A stretch of 64,000 bases of DNA from Candidatus Methylomirabilota bacterium (GTDB lineage Bacteria > Methylomirabilota > Methylomirabilia > Rokubacteriales > CSP1-6), in assembly GCA_035764725.1 (NCBI GenBank), contig DASTYT010000112.1, forward strand, positions 1-64,000, read 5' to 3'. A program made the translations under genes and the position numbers. The first letter of the stretch is position 1. Each line of letters begins with the position of its first letter. This document shows positions 53,476-61,870 of the stretch, piece after piece. Below the pieces are notes generated by a model. The model saw nothing but the letters and a program-made list of their open reading frames with translations. It did no database searches and was not told the origin of the DNA.

Positions 53476-54358
53476 GGGGTGGCTCCGCGTGAAGGGGAGG
53501 CTCGGTATCGAGGGCGGCGCGCACCGCGTCGAGACAGTCGCACGCATCGTCGCGCGCGTCCGTGCCCAGCGGCCGGTCGCTGAATCGCGCGAGCTCGAAC
53601 AATGCGGTGAGGCGCCGAACCGCGGGCGCCGGCACCGCCACCTGGGTGAGGGCCGCGCGCATGAACTCGGCCGGCGTCTGCCAGGCCGCGCGGGGCATGC
53701 GCGCCGCCGCCAGCGCCACCTCGAAGCGCCGGTAGGCACCGATGATCGCGGCCCGCACGTCGCGCTGCGCGCGCAGGTCCTCCAGGCTCTCGTCGACGGC
53801 GGCGACGAGCGGGCTCGCCTCGCGCCGGCCCCGCGTGCGCCAGCGGAGCAGGCGCTCGGCGAAGACGACGAACAGCATCAGCACGCAGGTGGCGAGCGAC
53901 ACGAGGAGAATGAGGAGCCCGAGCGCGTAGTCGTAGATGGGCACCGAGGTGGGCGGCTTGCGCGCATGGGCCAGGAGATCCAGGAGCCCCGCGAGCGCGG
54001 CCAGCGGCGCCTCCAGCGGGTGAGGGCCGCCGGGCGTCCAGCGCGCCCACGTGTAGCAGGCGAGGATGGTGAGGAGCAGCACGAACGGCAGCGCGACCAG
54101 GGCGGCGCGGCGTTGCGGGCGCGCCTCCCGCAGGAGCTCGAGCGAATCGTCGACGGGGCGGGGCCGCCGCTGCAGCGAGAAGAACAGCACCATGGACAGC
54201 GCGAGCAGCCCGACCACCAGCATGGCGATCGCGTCCGGGATGTGCACGACGAGGCTGGCGCCCGGCTCATCGCTCGGCGTGGGCGCCTGGCCCAGCGTGG
54301 CGCCCAGCGCCACCACAAGGCCCAGGCCGGCGAGCGCGCCCGCGCGGAGCCGCGTCAT
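53465..54358 (-). CDS. DUF4129-domain membrane protein
   Basis: A 297-residue protein: N-terminal signal or anchor (about 5-25), helices at about 42-62, 85-105 and 145-170, and a C-terminal DUF4129 domain (about 190-285) with AIIGAYRRFEVALAAARMPRAAWQTPAEFM and FELARFSDRPL. DUF4129 is usually found at the end of transglutaminase proteins such as the one at 38391; here it stands as a separate gene. First gene of cluster 2. Confidence 0.8.
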   Translation of the reverse strand: MTRLRAGALAGLGLVVALGATLGQAPTPSDEPGASLVVHIPDAIAMLVVGLLALSMVLFFSLQRRPRPVDDSLELLREARPQRRAALVALPFVLLLTILACYTWARWTPGGPHPLEAPLAALAGLLDLLAHARKPPTSVPIYDYALGLLILLVSLATCVLMLFVVFAERLLRWRTRGRREASPLVAAVDESLEDLRAQRDVRAAIIGAYRRFEVALAAARMPRAAWQTPAEFMRAALTQVAVPAPAVRRLTALFELARFSDRPLGTDARDDACDCLDAVRAALDTEPPLHAEPPRAR

Positions 54359-54432
54359 CGTGGGCCGACCTTAGCCGGAGTGCTTCCGGCGGTCAAGTTG
54401 ACGCCTGCACGGGCGCGTGACACGATGCCGCG

Positions 54433-55659
54433 GTGGACGGGATCTTTCACACGAAGGACGCGCCCGAGCGCCTGGCCGAGGGCGTGCACCTTCTCCCGCT
54501 GTTCGGCAACGCGACCTGCATCGACGCCGGCGACGGGCTGATCGTCGTCGATACCTGCGTGCACGCGCGCGGGCCGCGTCTCCTCGAGATGATCCGCAGC
54601 CTCTCGGACGCCCCGATTCGCTACGTGATCTATACGCACGGGCATCTGGACCACGCGTTCGGCGTCTGGGCGCTGCTCGATGAGGCCGAGCGGCGCGGGC
54701 GGCCGCGCCCGGTGCTCGTCGCGCACGAGGCGGTGCCCGCGCGCTTCGACCGCTATCGCGAGATGGCCGGCTACACCGAGCACATCAATCGTATCCAGTT
54801 CCGCGTGCCGGCCGGGCGGCGGATCATCGCGCCCGAGCGGTTTCACTATCCGGACCTGACCTATCGCGACCGGTTGGAGCTTCGCGTGGGTGGGCTGACC
54901 CTCGAGCTTGCGCACGCCAAGGGCGAGACCGACGACGCCACCTGGGTGTGGATCCCGGAGCGGCGCGTGGCCTGCGCGGGGGATCTCTTCCTCTGGTCCT
55001 GCCCGAACATCGGCAACCCGTTCAAGGTGCAGCGCTACGAGGTGGAGTGGGCGGCGGCGCTCGAGGCCATTGCCGCGAAGGCGCCCGTGGCCATGGCCCC
55101 CGGGCACGGGCCGGGTTTGATCGGTGAAGACACCGTGCGCGAAGCTTGTCTCGACACGGCGCGGGCGCTCCGCTGGCTCCACGGGGAGGTGGTGCGTCGG
55201 CTCAACGCGGGCATGTGGCCGGAAGCGATCCTGCGCGAGGTCACCGCGCTGCCGCCCGATCTCGCCGCCCGGCCCTATCTCGCGCCGACCTACGGCTGTC
55301 CGACCTTCATCGTGCACGGGATACTCCGCCGCTATCACGGCTGGTTCGACGGCAATGCCGCGCATCTCTTCCCCGCGCCGGCGACCGAGATCGCGGCGGA
55401 CGTGGTCGGCCTGGCCGGCGAGCGCGCGCTGCTGACGCGGGCGCGGGAGCGCGCCGGAGCGGGGGAGCCGCAGCGCGCCCTTCACCTCGTGGACTTCGTG
55501 CTGGACGGCGGCGCCCCGGCCTTCGCGGCCGAGGCCCAAGCGCTCAAGGCCGAGCTCCTCGCCGCCCGTGCGGCGGTTGAGCCCTCCTACATCGCGCGCA
55601 GCATTCTCGAGAACGGCGCGGCGGCGGCGACCGCGGCGGCGCGCGCGGAGGGGCGTTGA
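54433..55659 (+). CDS. Metallo-beta-lactamase-fold hydrolase (alkylsulfatase-like)
   Basis: A 408-residue MBL-fold protein from GTG 54433. Metal motif THGHLDHAFG near residue 72, further ligands in LAHAKGETDDATWVW and APGHGP, and a C-terminal helical part with ETDDATWVWIPERRVACAGD typical of the SdsA/BDS1-like alkylsulfatase branch. The dimerisation and SCP2-like tail seen in full SdsA enzymes is shortened. It is one base from an acyl-CoA dehydrogenase, consistent with breakdown of an acyl or alkyl compound. Substrate not determinable. Confidence 0.85.
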   Translation: MDGIFHTKDAPERLAEGVHLLPLFGNATCIDAGDGLIVVDTCVHARGPRLLEMIRSLSDAPIRYVIYTHGHLDHAFGVWALLDEAERRGRPRPVLVAHEAVPARFDRYREMAGYTEHINRIQFRVPAGRRIIAPERFHYPDLTYRDRLELRVGGLTLELAHAKGETDDATWVWIPERRVACAGDLFLWSCPNIGNPFKVQRYEVEWAAALEAIAAKAPVAMAPGHGPGLIGEDTVREACLDTARALRWLHGEVVRRLNAGMWPEAILREVTALPPDLAARPYLAPTYGCPTFIVHGILRRYHGWFDGNAAHLFPAPATEIAADVVGLAGERALLTRARERAGAGEPQRALHLVDFVLDGGAPAFAAEAQALKAELLAARAAVEPSYIARSILENGAAAATAAARAEGR

Positions 55660-55660
55660 G

Positions 55661-56815
55661 GTGGCGCTGGACTTTGCCCTCGAGCCGGAGCAGGAGACGC
55701 TGGTGCGCACGCTGCGCGCCTTCGCCCAGCGCGAGCTGGCTCCGCGCAGCGGCGAATGGGACCGCGCCGGCGTGTTTCCCGCCGACGCCTGGAAAGAGAT
55801 GGGGGCGCTCGGACTGCTCGGGCTGCGCGTGCCGGCCGCGCTGGGCGGGCAGGAGACCGATCTTGTCACGGTGGGCCTCGCGATGGAGGAGATCGGCCGC
55901 GGCGACCTCTCCTGCACCTACGGCATCCAGCTCTCGGTGCTCGCCGCCGAGATCCTGGGCGCGCACGGGGACCCGGCGCTCAGCGAGCGGTGGCTGCCGC
56001 CGATGACGCGCGGCGAGGCGGTGATCGCGCTGGCCCTCACCGAGCCGTCGGCCGGCTCGGACGCCGCGCATCTGGCCTGCCGGGCCGAGCGCGACGGCGA
56101 GGGCTGGGTGCTCACCGGCGAGAAGTCCGGCATCAGCCTCGGCATGGCGGCCCACGCGGCCATTGTATTCGCGCGCACCGGGGCGGGTGGCGCGCGCGGC
56201 ATCTCGGCCTTCCTGGTGCCGCTCGACCTGCACGGCGTGGCGAGAAGCCCGCTCCGCGACATGGGCTCACGGGCCATCGGTCGCGCCGTGCTCGCCTTCG
56301 ACCACGTGCGGCTGCCCCGCGGGCATCTGCTCGGCGGGGAGGGTACGGGCTTTGGCCAGGTCATGCGCGGCTTCGACTTCAACCGCGCACTGATCTCGCT
56401 GGCGTGCCTGGGCGGCGCCGAGGCGTCCCTCGAGGAGACCATGGCCTACGTGAAGGAGCGCCAGGCGTTCGGGCGCCCCCTGGCGCGCTTCGAGGGCGTG
56501 ACGTTCCCGCTCGCCGAGGCGGCGACGCTGGTGGAGGCCGCGCGCGGTCTCTGCCTCCGCGCCCTGTGGCTCGCGGATCGCGGCGCCCCGTGCACCAAGG
56601 AGGCCGCGATGGTGAAGTGGTGGGCGCCGCGGCTGGCCGTGGACACCATTCATCAGTGCCTGCTGCTGCACGGCCACTACGGGTACACCGACGAGCTGCC
56701 GTTCGAGCGGCGCATGCGCGACGTGATGGGACTCGAGATCGGCGATGGCACCGCCGAGATCATGAAGATGGTCGTGGCCCGCGAGCTCCTGGGCCGCGAG
56801 AGCCTGCCCTACTAG
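55661..56815 (+). CDS. Acyl-CoA dehydrogenase
   Basis: A 384-residue FAD enzyme starting at GTG 55661 with GGAGGGG nearby. N-terminal helical domain DFALEPEQETLVRTLRAFA, FAD-binding IALALTEPSAGSDAAHL, and C-terminal domain with ERQAFGRPLARFEGV and HGHYGYTDELPFERRMRDVMGLEIGDGTAEIMKMVVARELLGR. The catalytic base position is within EIGDGTAEI as usual for short-chain types. It catalyses alpha-beta desaturation of acyl-CoA, handing electrons to ETF. Confidence 0.88.
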   Translation: MALDFALEPEQETLVRTLRAFAQRELAPRSGEWDRAGVFPADAWKEMGALGLLGLRVPAALGGQETDLVTVGLAMEEIGRGDLSCTYGIQLSVLAAEILGAHGDPALSERWLPPMTRGEAVIALALTEPSAGSDAAHLACRAERDGEGWVLTGEKSGISLGMAAHAAIVFARTGAGGARGISAFLVPLDLHGVARSPLRDMGSRAIGRAVLAFDHVRLPRGHLLGGEGTGFGQVMRGFDFNRALISLACLGGAEASLEETMAYVKERQAFGRPLARFEGVTFPLAEAATLVEAARGLCLRALWLADRGAPCTKEAAMVKWWAPRLAVDTIHQCLLLHGHYGYTDELPFERRMRDVMGLEIGDGTAEIMKMVVARELLGRESLPY

Positions 56816-56840
56816 CGGAGCAAGAGGAGACCCTGTCCCC

Positions 56841-57305
56841 ATGACCGAGTCCATTGCCATCAGTCACGTCGTCCAGGGGCCGATCCCGCCCACCGCCGCG
56901 CGCGCGACCTGGCCCAATGTCCTTCACACGCGGGTGGCCGAGCTGGCGGCCGAGCTGGGCCCCGGCGCCTGGGCCAAGCGCATGATCGCGGACGAGCGGC
57001 AGCTCGTCACGCTCATCTCGAGCCCCGCCGGGGCGGGGAATCGTCCGCACTGGCATCGCGACTTCGACGAGTGGTGGGTGGTGATGGCGGGGCGTCTCAC
57101 CTGGGAGCTGACGGGCGGCACCGTGCTCCACGCCGCGCCGGGCGACATCGTCTGGGTGCCGCGCGGCACCGTGCACCACATCCGGACGGAGGGCGCGGAG
57201 CGCTCGCTGCGGCTGGCGGTGGCCATGCCGCCGGCCACGCACTACTTCAGCCCGTGCGAGCAGTGCGGCTTCACCGACGACGGCCCGCGCGAGTGGCAGG
57301 CCTGA
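56841..57305 (+). CDS. Cupin-domain protein
   Basis: A 154-residue single-cupin protein. The two cupin motifs are RPHWHRDFDEWWVVMAGRL and PGDIVWVPRGTVHHI, giving His-x-His, Glu and His metal ligands. A C-terminal FSPCEQCGF adds a CxxC-like pair. Signal peptide absent. It lies 25 bases after the acyl-CoA dehydrogenase and probably shares its transcript. It could be a dioxygenase, isomerase or binding protein. Confidence 0.75.
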   Translation: MTESIAISHVVQGPIPPTAARATWPNVLHTRVAELAAELGPGAWAKRMIADERQLVTLISSPAGAGNRPHWHRDFDEWWVVMAGRLTWELTGGTVLHAAPGDIVWVPRGTVHHIRTEGAERSLRLAVAMPPATHYFSPCEQCGFTDDGPREWQA

Positions 57306-57315
57306 GCGAGCGGCG

Positions 57316-57912
57316 CTAGCGGGCGGGCTGTATCGGGCGGCCGGTCACCAGGACTTCACGCAGGGCCGGGCCGAGTCGCGCGAAGACCGCGTCGGGCTGG
57401 GCGCCCACGCCGTCGCACGTCTTGCTGAGAAAGCAGCGCGCGCTCGCCGCGAGCACCACGTCCAGGATCTCCGCGTCGTCGAGTCCGTGCCGTCGCAGAC
57501 CCTCGACGTCCTCGGCGGTGATCGCGGAAGCGTCGCGCACTACCTGCTGGGCGAAGGCCATCATGGCCACCTCCGCCGCGGTGAGCCCGGCGCGCTCGTA
57601 GTCGCGTGCCACCGCGGCGAGCTCCGCCTCGGTGAACATCCCGGCGTCCAGCAGCACGCTGCTGTGGGCGAGCTGTCAGTAGCTGGAGCGGAGCGCGCGC
57701 GCCGCCGCGATCGTGATGAGCTCGTAGCGCCGCTGATCCATGTGACCGCGGATCGCCGCGATGAGCTGGCCCCAGGCCGCCAGGACGTCGGGGCGGTGGC
57801 CGAAGAGCTTCGCGTAGTTGGGCACGTAGCCCGACTGTTCGCGGAGCGCCGCCTGCTGCTTCCGCGCATGCTCGGAGAGATCGTCACCGGAGGGCTCGTT
57901 GATGTACGGCAT
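57316..57912 (-). CDS. AhpD/carboxymuconolactone decarboxylase-like peroxidase, probable selenoprotein (Sec79)
   Basis: From ATG 57912, 78 codons lead to TGA 57678-57676; the frame then continues for 119 codons to the stop at 57316. The total is 198 residues. The TGA lies in ARALRSSY-U-QLAH, where AhpD-like peroxidase-related proteins have SSYCxLAH: Sec79 replaces the peroxidatic Cys, and His83 (C-x3-H) is kept. The earlier CxxC Cys is Ser76, as in many relatives. N-terminal PNYAKLFGHRPDVLAAW and C-terminal helices match the family. A perfect hairpin with G in its loop follows the UGA. It should reduce peroxides using a selenol. AhpD-like selenoproteins are known from metagenomes. Confidence 0.88.
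57649..57664 (-). promoter_or_regulatory. bSECIS-like hairpin of the AhpD-like selenoprotein
   Basis: Bases +12 to +27 after the UGA form CAGCAG-CGUG-CUGCUG (a seventh C-G pair is possible, leaving loop GU). The loop G is at +19, within the distance seen for bacterial SECIS elements. Confidence 0.7.
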
Positions 57913-57983
57913 GGGAGAAGGATACTCCAGGGCCGGCGGGGGCGCTTGACCGGCGCCGGCCGGGCCCGCTAGGCTCCTGCCCC

Positions 57984-58778
57984 GTGACCTCTCTGCGCGG
58001 GCGCGTGGCGGTGGTGACGGGCGGCTCGCGCGGGATCGGCCGCGCCATCGCGCGGCGGCTGGCCGCCGAGGGCGCGGACTGCGCCATCACCTACCGCCGG
58101 CACGTCGACGAAGCCCGCGCCGCGGTCGCAGAGCTCGAGGCGCTGGGCCATCGCGCCCTCGCGGTGCCGCTCGAGCTGGCCGAGCCCGAGACGGTCGGGC
58201 CGGCCTTCGAGGAGATCGCCTCGCGCCTCCATCGGATCGACATCCTGGTGGCGAGCGCGGCGGCCACCGCGTTCCGCCCCATGCTGGAGCAGAAGCCCCA
58301 CAACCTGCGGCGCACCTTCGCGATCTCGCTCGAGAGCTTCGTCGCCGCAGTGCAGGCGTCGGTGCCGCGCATGCCGGGGTCTGGCCGCATCATCGCCATT
58401 TCCGGCATCGACAGCTTCCAGGCCATGGAGGGCCACGGCGCGCTGGGCGCGGCCAAGGCCGGTGTGGAAAGCCTGGTGCGCGCGCTCGCGCTCGAGCTGG
58501 GGCCGCGCGGCATCACCGTGAACGGCGTGAATCCGGGCTTCGTGGAGACGGAGTCGTCTCGCTACTACATCGAGCAGGGGCTAGGGCGCGTGTACGCGGA
58601 GGCGGCCGCCGAGCTGACGGCGGCCACGCCGGTGCGCCGGCTCGGCACCGTGGAGGACGTGGCGGGGCTGGTGGCGTATCTCGCCTCGGACGCCGCCTCG
58701 TTCCTCACCGGCCAGACCCTGGTCCTGGACGGCGGGCTCAGCATCGTCTCGCCCCTCAACCGGCTGACGGAGCGGTGA
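57984..58778 (+). CDS. Short-chain dehydrogenase, FabL-like, with altered catalytic Tyr
   Basis: A 264-residue SDR from GTG 57984. Cofactor motif TGGSRGIGRAIARRL and the C-terminal GQTLVLDGGLS are normal, and the sequence resembles enoyl-ACP reductase III (FabL) and related proteins. In that group the catalytic pair is Tyr-x6-Lys; the corresponding segment here reads GHGALGAAK, with His in place of Tyr seven residues before Lys, and no Tyr at the classical Tyr-x3-Lys place. Activity may therefore be changed or lost. It runs convergent with the GNAT gene, overlapping 23 bases. Confidence 0.8.
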   Translation: MTSLRGRVAVVTGGSRGIGRAIARRLAAEGADCAITYRRHVDEARAAVAELEALGHRALAVPLELAEPETVGPAFEEIASRLHRIDILVASAAATAFRPMLEQKPHNLRRTFAISLESFVAAVQASVPRMPGSGRIIAISGIDSFQAMEGHGALGAAKAGVESLVRALALELGPRGITVNGVNPGFVETESSRYYIEQGLGRVYAEAAAELTAATPVRRLGTVEDVAGLVAYLASDAASFLTGQTLVLDGGLSIVSPLNRLTER

Positions 58779-59235
58779 TCGGGAGCGCCTTCTCCATGAA
58801 GACGCTGAGCGGGTCCGGCCCGTAGGCGCCGAACGCCGGAATCTCGCGGAAGCCGGCGGCGCGGAAGAGGCCGAGCGCCTCCGGCTGACGGATGCCCGTC
58901 TCCAGGCGGAGCAGCGGAAGACGCTCCCCCTGGGCCTCGGCTTCCAGCGCGCTCAGGAGCCAGCGGCCCAGCCCGAGCCCGCGCGCCCGCGGCGACACGT
59001 AGAGCCGCTTCACCTCACCCCAGCCGGCCGGATCCACGCGTAGCGCGATGCAGCCCAGGGTCTCGCCAACCCGCCGCGCCACGAAGAAGCGAACGTCCGG
59101 CTGGGCGAGGCTTTCGATGTCCAGGAGGTGATTGCTCTCGGCGGGGTAGAGCGAGCCCAGGTAGGTGTCGAGCTCCTCGACGAGGCGCACGATCTCCGGC
59201 TGGCGGGGGGACTCCTGGCCGATGCGGACGGTCAC
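58756..59235 (-). CDS. GNAT-family N-acetyltransferase
   Basis: A 159-residue GNAT enzyme. Core motif A is VKRLYVSPRARGLGLGRWLLSALEAEA near residue 78, providing the Arg/Gly-x-Gly pyrophosphate loop for acetyl-CoA; LRLETGIRQPEALGLFRAAGFREIPAFGAY is motif B. It resembles small-molecule or amino-acid acetyltransferases; the acceptor is unknown. It starts at ATG 59235, 12 bases from the SDR, and may be the last gene of the lipid-ligase operon. Confidence 0.85.
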   Translation of the reverse strand: MTVRIGQESPRQPEIVRLVEELDTYLGSLYPAESNHLLDIESLAQPDVRFFVARRVGETLGCIALRVDPAGWGEVKRLYVSPRARGLGLGRWLLSALEAEAQGERLPLLRLETGIRQPEALGLFRAAGFREIPAFGAYGPDPLSVFMEKALPITAPSAG

Positions 59236-59246
59236 GTCGGGCCAGG

Positions 59247-60005
59247 CTACCGGGCGGTGAGGCCGCCGTCTACGGGGACGGCCTGGCCGGTGACGAAGGA
59301 GGCCGCGTCGGAGCAGAGCCAGACCACCGCCTCGGCGATCTCTTCCGGCCTTCCAATTCGGCCAATTGGCTCGATCCGGGTCACACGTTCCTCGAGCCCG
59401 GGATCGCGGGCCAGGAAGGGACTGGTCATGCCGGTGCGGATATATCCGGGGCAGACGGCGTTGATCCGGATGCCCTCGCGCGCGTACTCGAGCGCGGCGG
59501 TCTTGGTGAGGCCGATGACGCCGTGCTTGCTCACGGTGTAGGCGGCGTGCCGGGGGAAGCCCATCAGGCCGGCCACCGAGGCGGTGTTGACGATGGCGCC
59601 GCCGCCCTGGGCGAGCATGCGCGGGATCTCGGCCTTCATGCAGAGCCAGACGCCGGTGAGATTCACCGCGAGCACGCGGGCCCAGGTCTCGGCGCTGTAC
59701 TCGGCGGTGCGGGCCTGCTCGCCGGGGACGCCGGCGTTGTTGAAGGCGTAGTCGAGCCGGCCCAGGCGCCGCACCGTCTCGTCGACCATGGCGGTCACGT
59801 CGGCCTCGCGCGAGACGTCGGCGCGCACGAAGCAGGCCTCGCCGCCCGCCGCCTTGATGAGGCGCACGGTCTCGTCGCCTCCCTCCGCCGCCACATCGGA
59901 CACGGCCACGCGCGCGCCCTCGCGCGCGAAGGCCAGCGCGGCGGCGCGGCCGATGCCGGAGGCGGCGCCCGTGACCAGCGCGACGCGGCCGGGGAGCGCG
60001 GGCAT
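59247..60005 (-). CDS. Short-chain dehydrogenase (classical SDR)
   Basis: A 252-residue SDR with TGAASGIGRAAAL, NNAGV, catalytic Ser in NTASVAG and Tyr-x3-Lys in AAYTVSKHG, and NAVCPGYIRTGM. The AVSD segment after beta-2 suggests NAD rather than NADP. ATG 60005 overlaps the stop of the acyl-CoA synthetase gene. It may act on a hydroxyacyl-CoA or alcohol formed in the same pathway. Confidence 0.87.
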   Translation of the reverse strand: MPALPGRVALVTGAASGIGRAAALAFAREGARVAVSDVAAEGGDETVRLIKAAGGEACFVRADVSREADVTAMVDETVRRLGRLDYAFNNAGVPGEQARTAEYSAETWARVLAVNLTGVWLCMKAEIPRMLAQGGGAIVNTASVAGLMGFPRHAAYTVSKHGVIGLTKTAALEYAREGIRINAVCPGYIRTGMTSPFLARDPGLEERVTRIEPIGRIGRPEEIAEAVVWLCSDAASFVTGQAVPVDGGLTAR

Positions 60006-61870
60006 CAGGCGCCCGCCCGGTACATCGCCTCGATGGCCTCGGCGTACTTGTCGCCCACGACCTTCCGCTTCACCTTGAGGGTGGGGGTGAGCTCGTCGGT
60101 GGCGGGGCTCCACTCGTCGGGCAGCACGGTGAAGCGCTTGACCTGCTCGACCCGCGAGAAGTCCGCATTGGCCGCGTCCACCTCCTGCTGCACTTCCGCC
60201 TGCAGGCGCGGATCGGCGATCAGCGCCGCCCAGTCCCGGGTCTCGACGGCGCTGCGCTTGGCCCACAGGCGCGCCGCGGGCTCGTCGAGTGTGAGCAGCG
60301 CGGTAAGATACGCCCGGCGGTCGCCCACCACCATGGCCTGACTGATGAGGGGCTGGCGCTTGAGGGCATTCTCGATGTTCGACGGCGTGATGTTCTTGCC
60401 GCCCGCGGTGATGATGATGTCCTTCTTCCGGTCCACCACCGTGATGAAGCCATCCGCGTCGAGGGCCCCGATGTCGCCCGAGTGGAGCCAGCCGTCGGCG
60501 TCCACCGTCTCGGCGGTGAGCGTGGGCTCCTTGTGATAACCGGCGAAGACGTTGCCGCCGCGCAGGAGGATCTCGCCGTCCTCCGCCAGCCGCACTTCCA
60601 CGCCCGGATAGGCGAGCCCGACGCTGCCGATGCGCGTGTGGTCGGGCCGGTTCACGCTGGTGATGCCGCAGCCCTCGGTCTGGCCGTACACCTCCACGAT
60701 GGGGAGGCCGATGGCGTGGAAGAAGCGCAGGATCTCGGGGGCGATGGGGGCGGCGCCGCTCGCGGTGATCCGCGCCTCGTCGAGGCCGAGCCGGCGCCGG
60801 AGATGGACGAACAGCGCGGCGTCGGCGCGCCTCCGCACCTCGGCGAGCGCGGGCGGCACCGGCTGGCCCGCCTGCTCGAGCTCGACGGCGCGTGTGGCGG
60901 CCGCGACGGCGGCCTGCGCGCCCTCGCGCTTCGCGGCGTCCGGCTCGGCGGCGAACCCCGCGGTGAGCGCGGCGTGCATCTTCTCCCAGACGCGCGGCAC
61001 CGCGAAGAACAGATGCGGCCGCGCCGCGACAAGGGTCTCGCCCAGCTGCTCGATGGCCGGGCAGAAATAGACGCTGCGTGCGGCGCGAATGGCGCCCCAG
61101 AGGGAGATGCCGCGCTCGGCCACATGCGCCATGGGGAGATAGCCGATGGAGCGCCAGCCGGGCTCCGAAGGGACGAGGCGCTGCGCCGCTTCCTGGGTCC
61201 AGCAGACCTGCCCATGGGTCAGGACCGCGCCCTTGGGCGGGCCCGTGGTCCCGGAGGTGTAGATGTAGGTCGCGACCGACCCCGGCGAGACCGCGCGCCA
61301 TCGGGCCTCGAGCGCGGCGGCGCCGGCTCGCCGCACGGCCGCGCCGCCCGCGAGCCACTCGCCCCAGCCCGCGACCCATCCGGCGGCGCGCGCGTCGCCG
61401 CGGAGGCGCTCCGCGCCCTCGAAGACGATGAGCCGTCGCACGCGCGGGATCTCCCCCCGGATCGCGAGGAGCTTCTCCGCCTGAGGGGCGCTCTCCGCGA
61501 ACGCCAGCACCGCCTCCGCATGCGCCACGATGTAGGCGATCTGTCCCGGGGTCAGGCTCTGATAGAGCGTCACCGGGATGCCGCCGGCATGGGTGATGCC
61601 GAGGTCGGCGATGTTGTACTCCTCGCGCGTGCCCGACAGGAGGGCGACGGCCTGGCCGGGCTCGAGCCCGTCGGCCATGAGGGCCAGCGCCGCTGCCTCC
61701 ACGCGGCGACCGTACTCGCGCCAGGAGAGGGACTGCCACGCGCCGTCCCGGCGCCTGTGGAGCGCGGGCGCGTCGCCCTGGGCGGCCACCTGGGCCTGGA
61801 AGAGCGTGCAGACGGTCTGCCCGGCCACCGCGCGCGCGATGTCCGCCGCCTCCGCCCGAGGCGCCGTCAT
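60005..61870 (-). CDS. Long-chain acyl-CoA synthetase (AMP-forming)
   Basis: A 621-residue ANL ligase of the FadD15/ACSL type. P-loop TYIYTSGTTGPPKGAVLTHG, YLPMAHVAER, EVYGQTEGCG, LHSGDIGALDADGFITVVDRKKDIIITAGGKNITPSNIE and the long-chain-type C-terminus LTPTLKVKRKVV. It activates fatty acids at the membrane inner face. ATG 61870 overlaps the stop of the upstream ligase by four bases; the two ligases and the SDR form a coupled series. Confidence 0.9.
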   Translation of the reverse strand: MTAPRAEAADIARAVAGQTVCTLFQAQVAAQGDAPALHRRRDGAWQSLSWREYGRRVEAAALALMADGLEPGQAVALLSGTREEYNIADLGITHAGGIPVTLYQSLTPGQIAYIVAHAEAVLAFAESAPQAEKLLAIRGEIPRVRRLIVFEGAERLRGDARAAGWVAGWGEWLAGGAAVRRAGAAALEARWRAVSPGSVATYIYTSGTTGPPKGAVLTHGQVCWTQEAAQRLVPSEPGWRSIGYLPMAHVAERGISLWGAIRAARSVYFCPAIEQLGETLVAARPHLFFAVPRVWEKMHAALTAGFAAEPDAAKREGAQAAVAAATRAVELEQAGQPVPPALAEVRRRADAALFVHLRRRLGLDEARITASGAAPIAPEILRFFHAIGLPIVEVYGQTEGCGITSVNRPDHTRIGSVGLAYPGVEVRLAEDGEILLRGGNVFAGYHKEPTLTAETVDADGWLHSGDIGALDADGFITVVDRKKDIIITAGGKNITPSNIENALKRQPLISQAMVVGDRRAYLTALLTLDEPAARLWAKRSAVETRDWAALIADPRLQAEVQQEVDAANADFSRVEQVKRFTVLPDEWSPATDELTPTLKVKRKVVGDKYAEAIEAMYRAGA

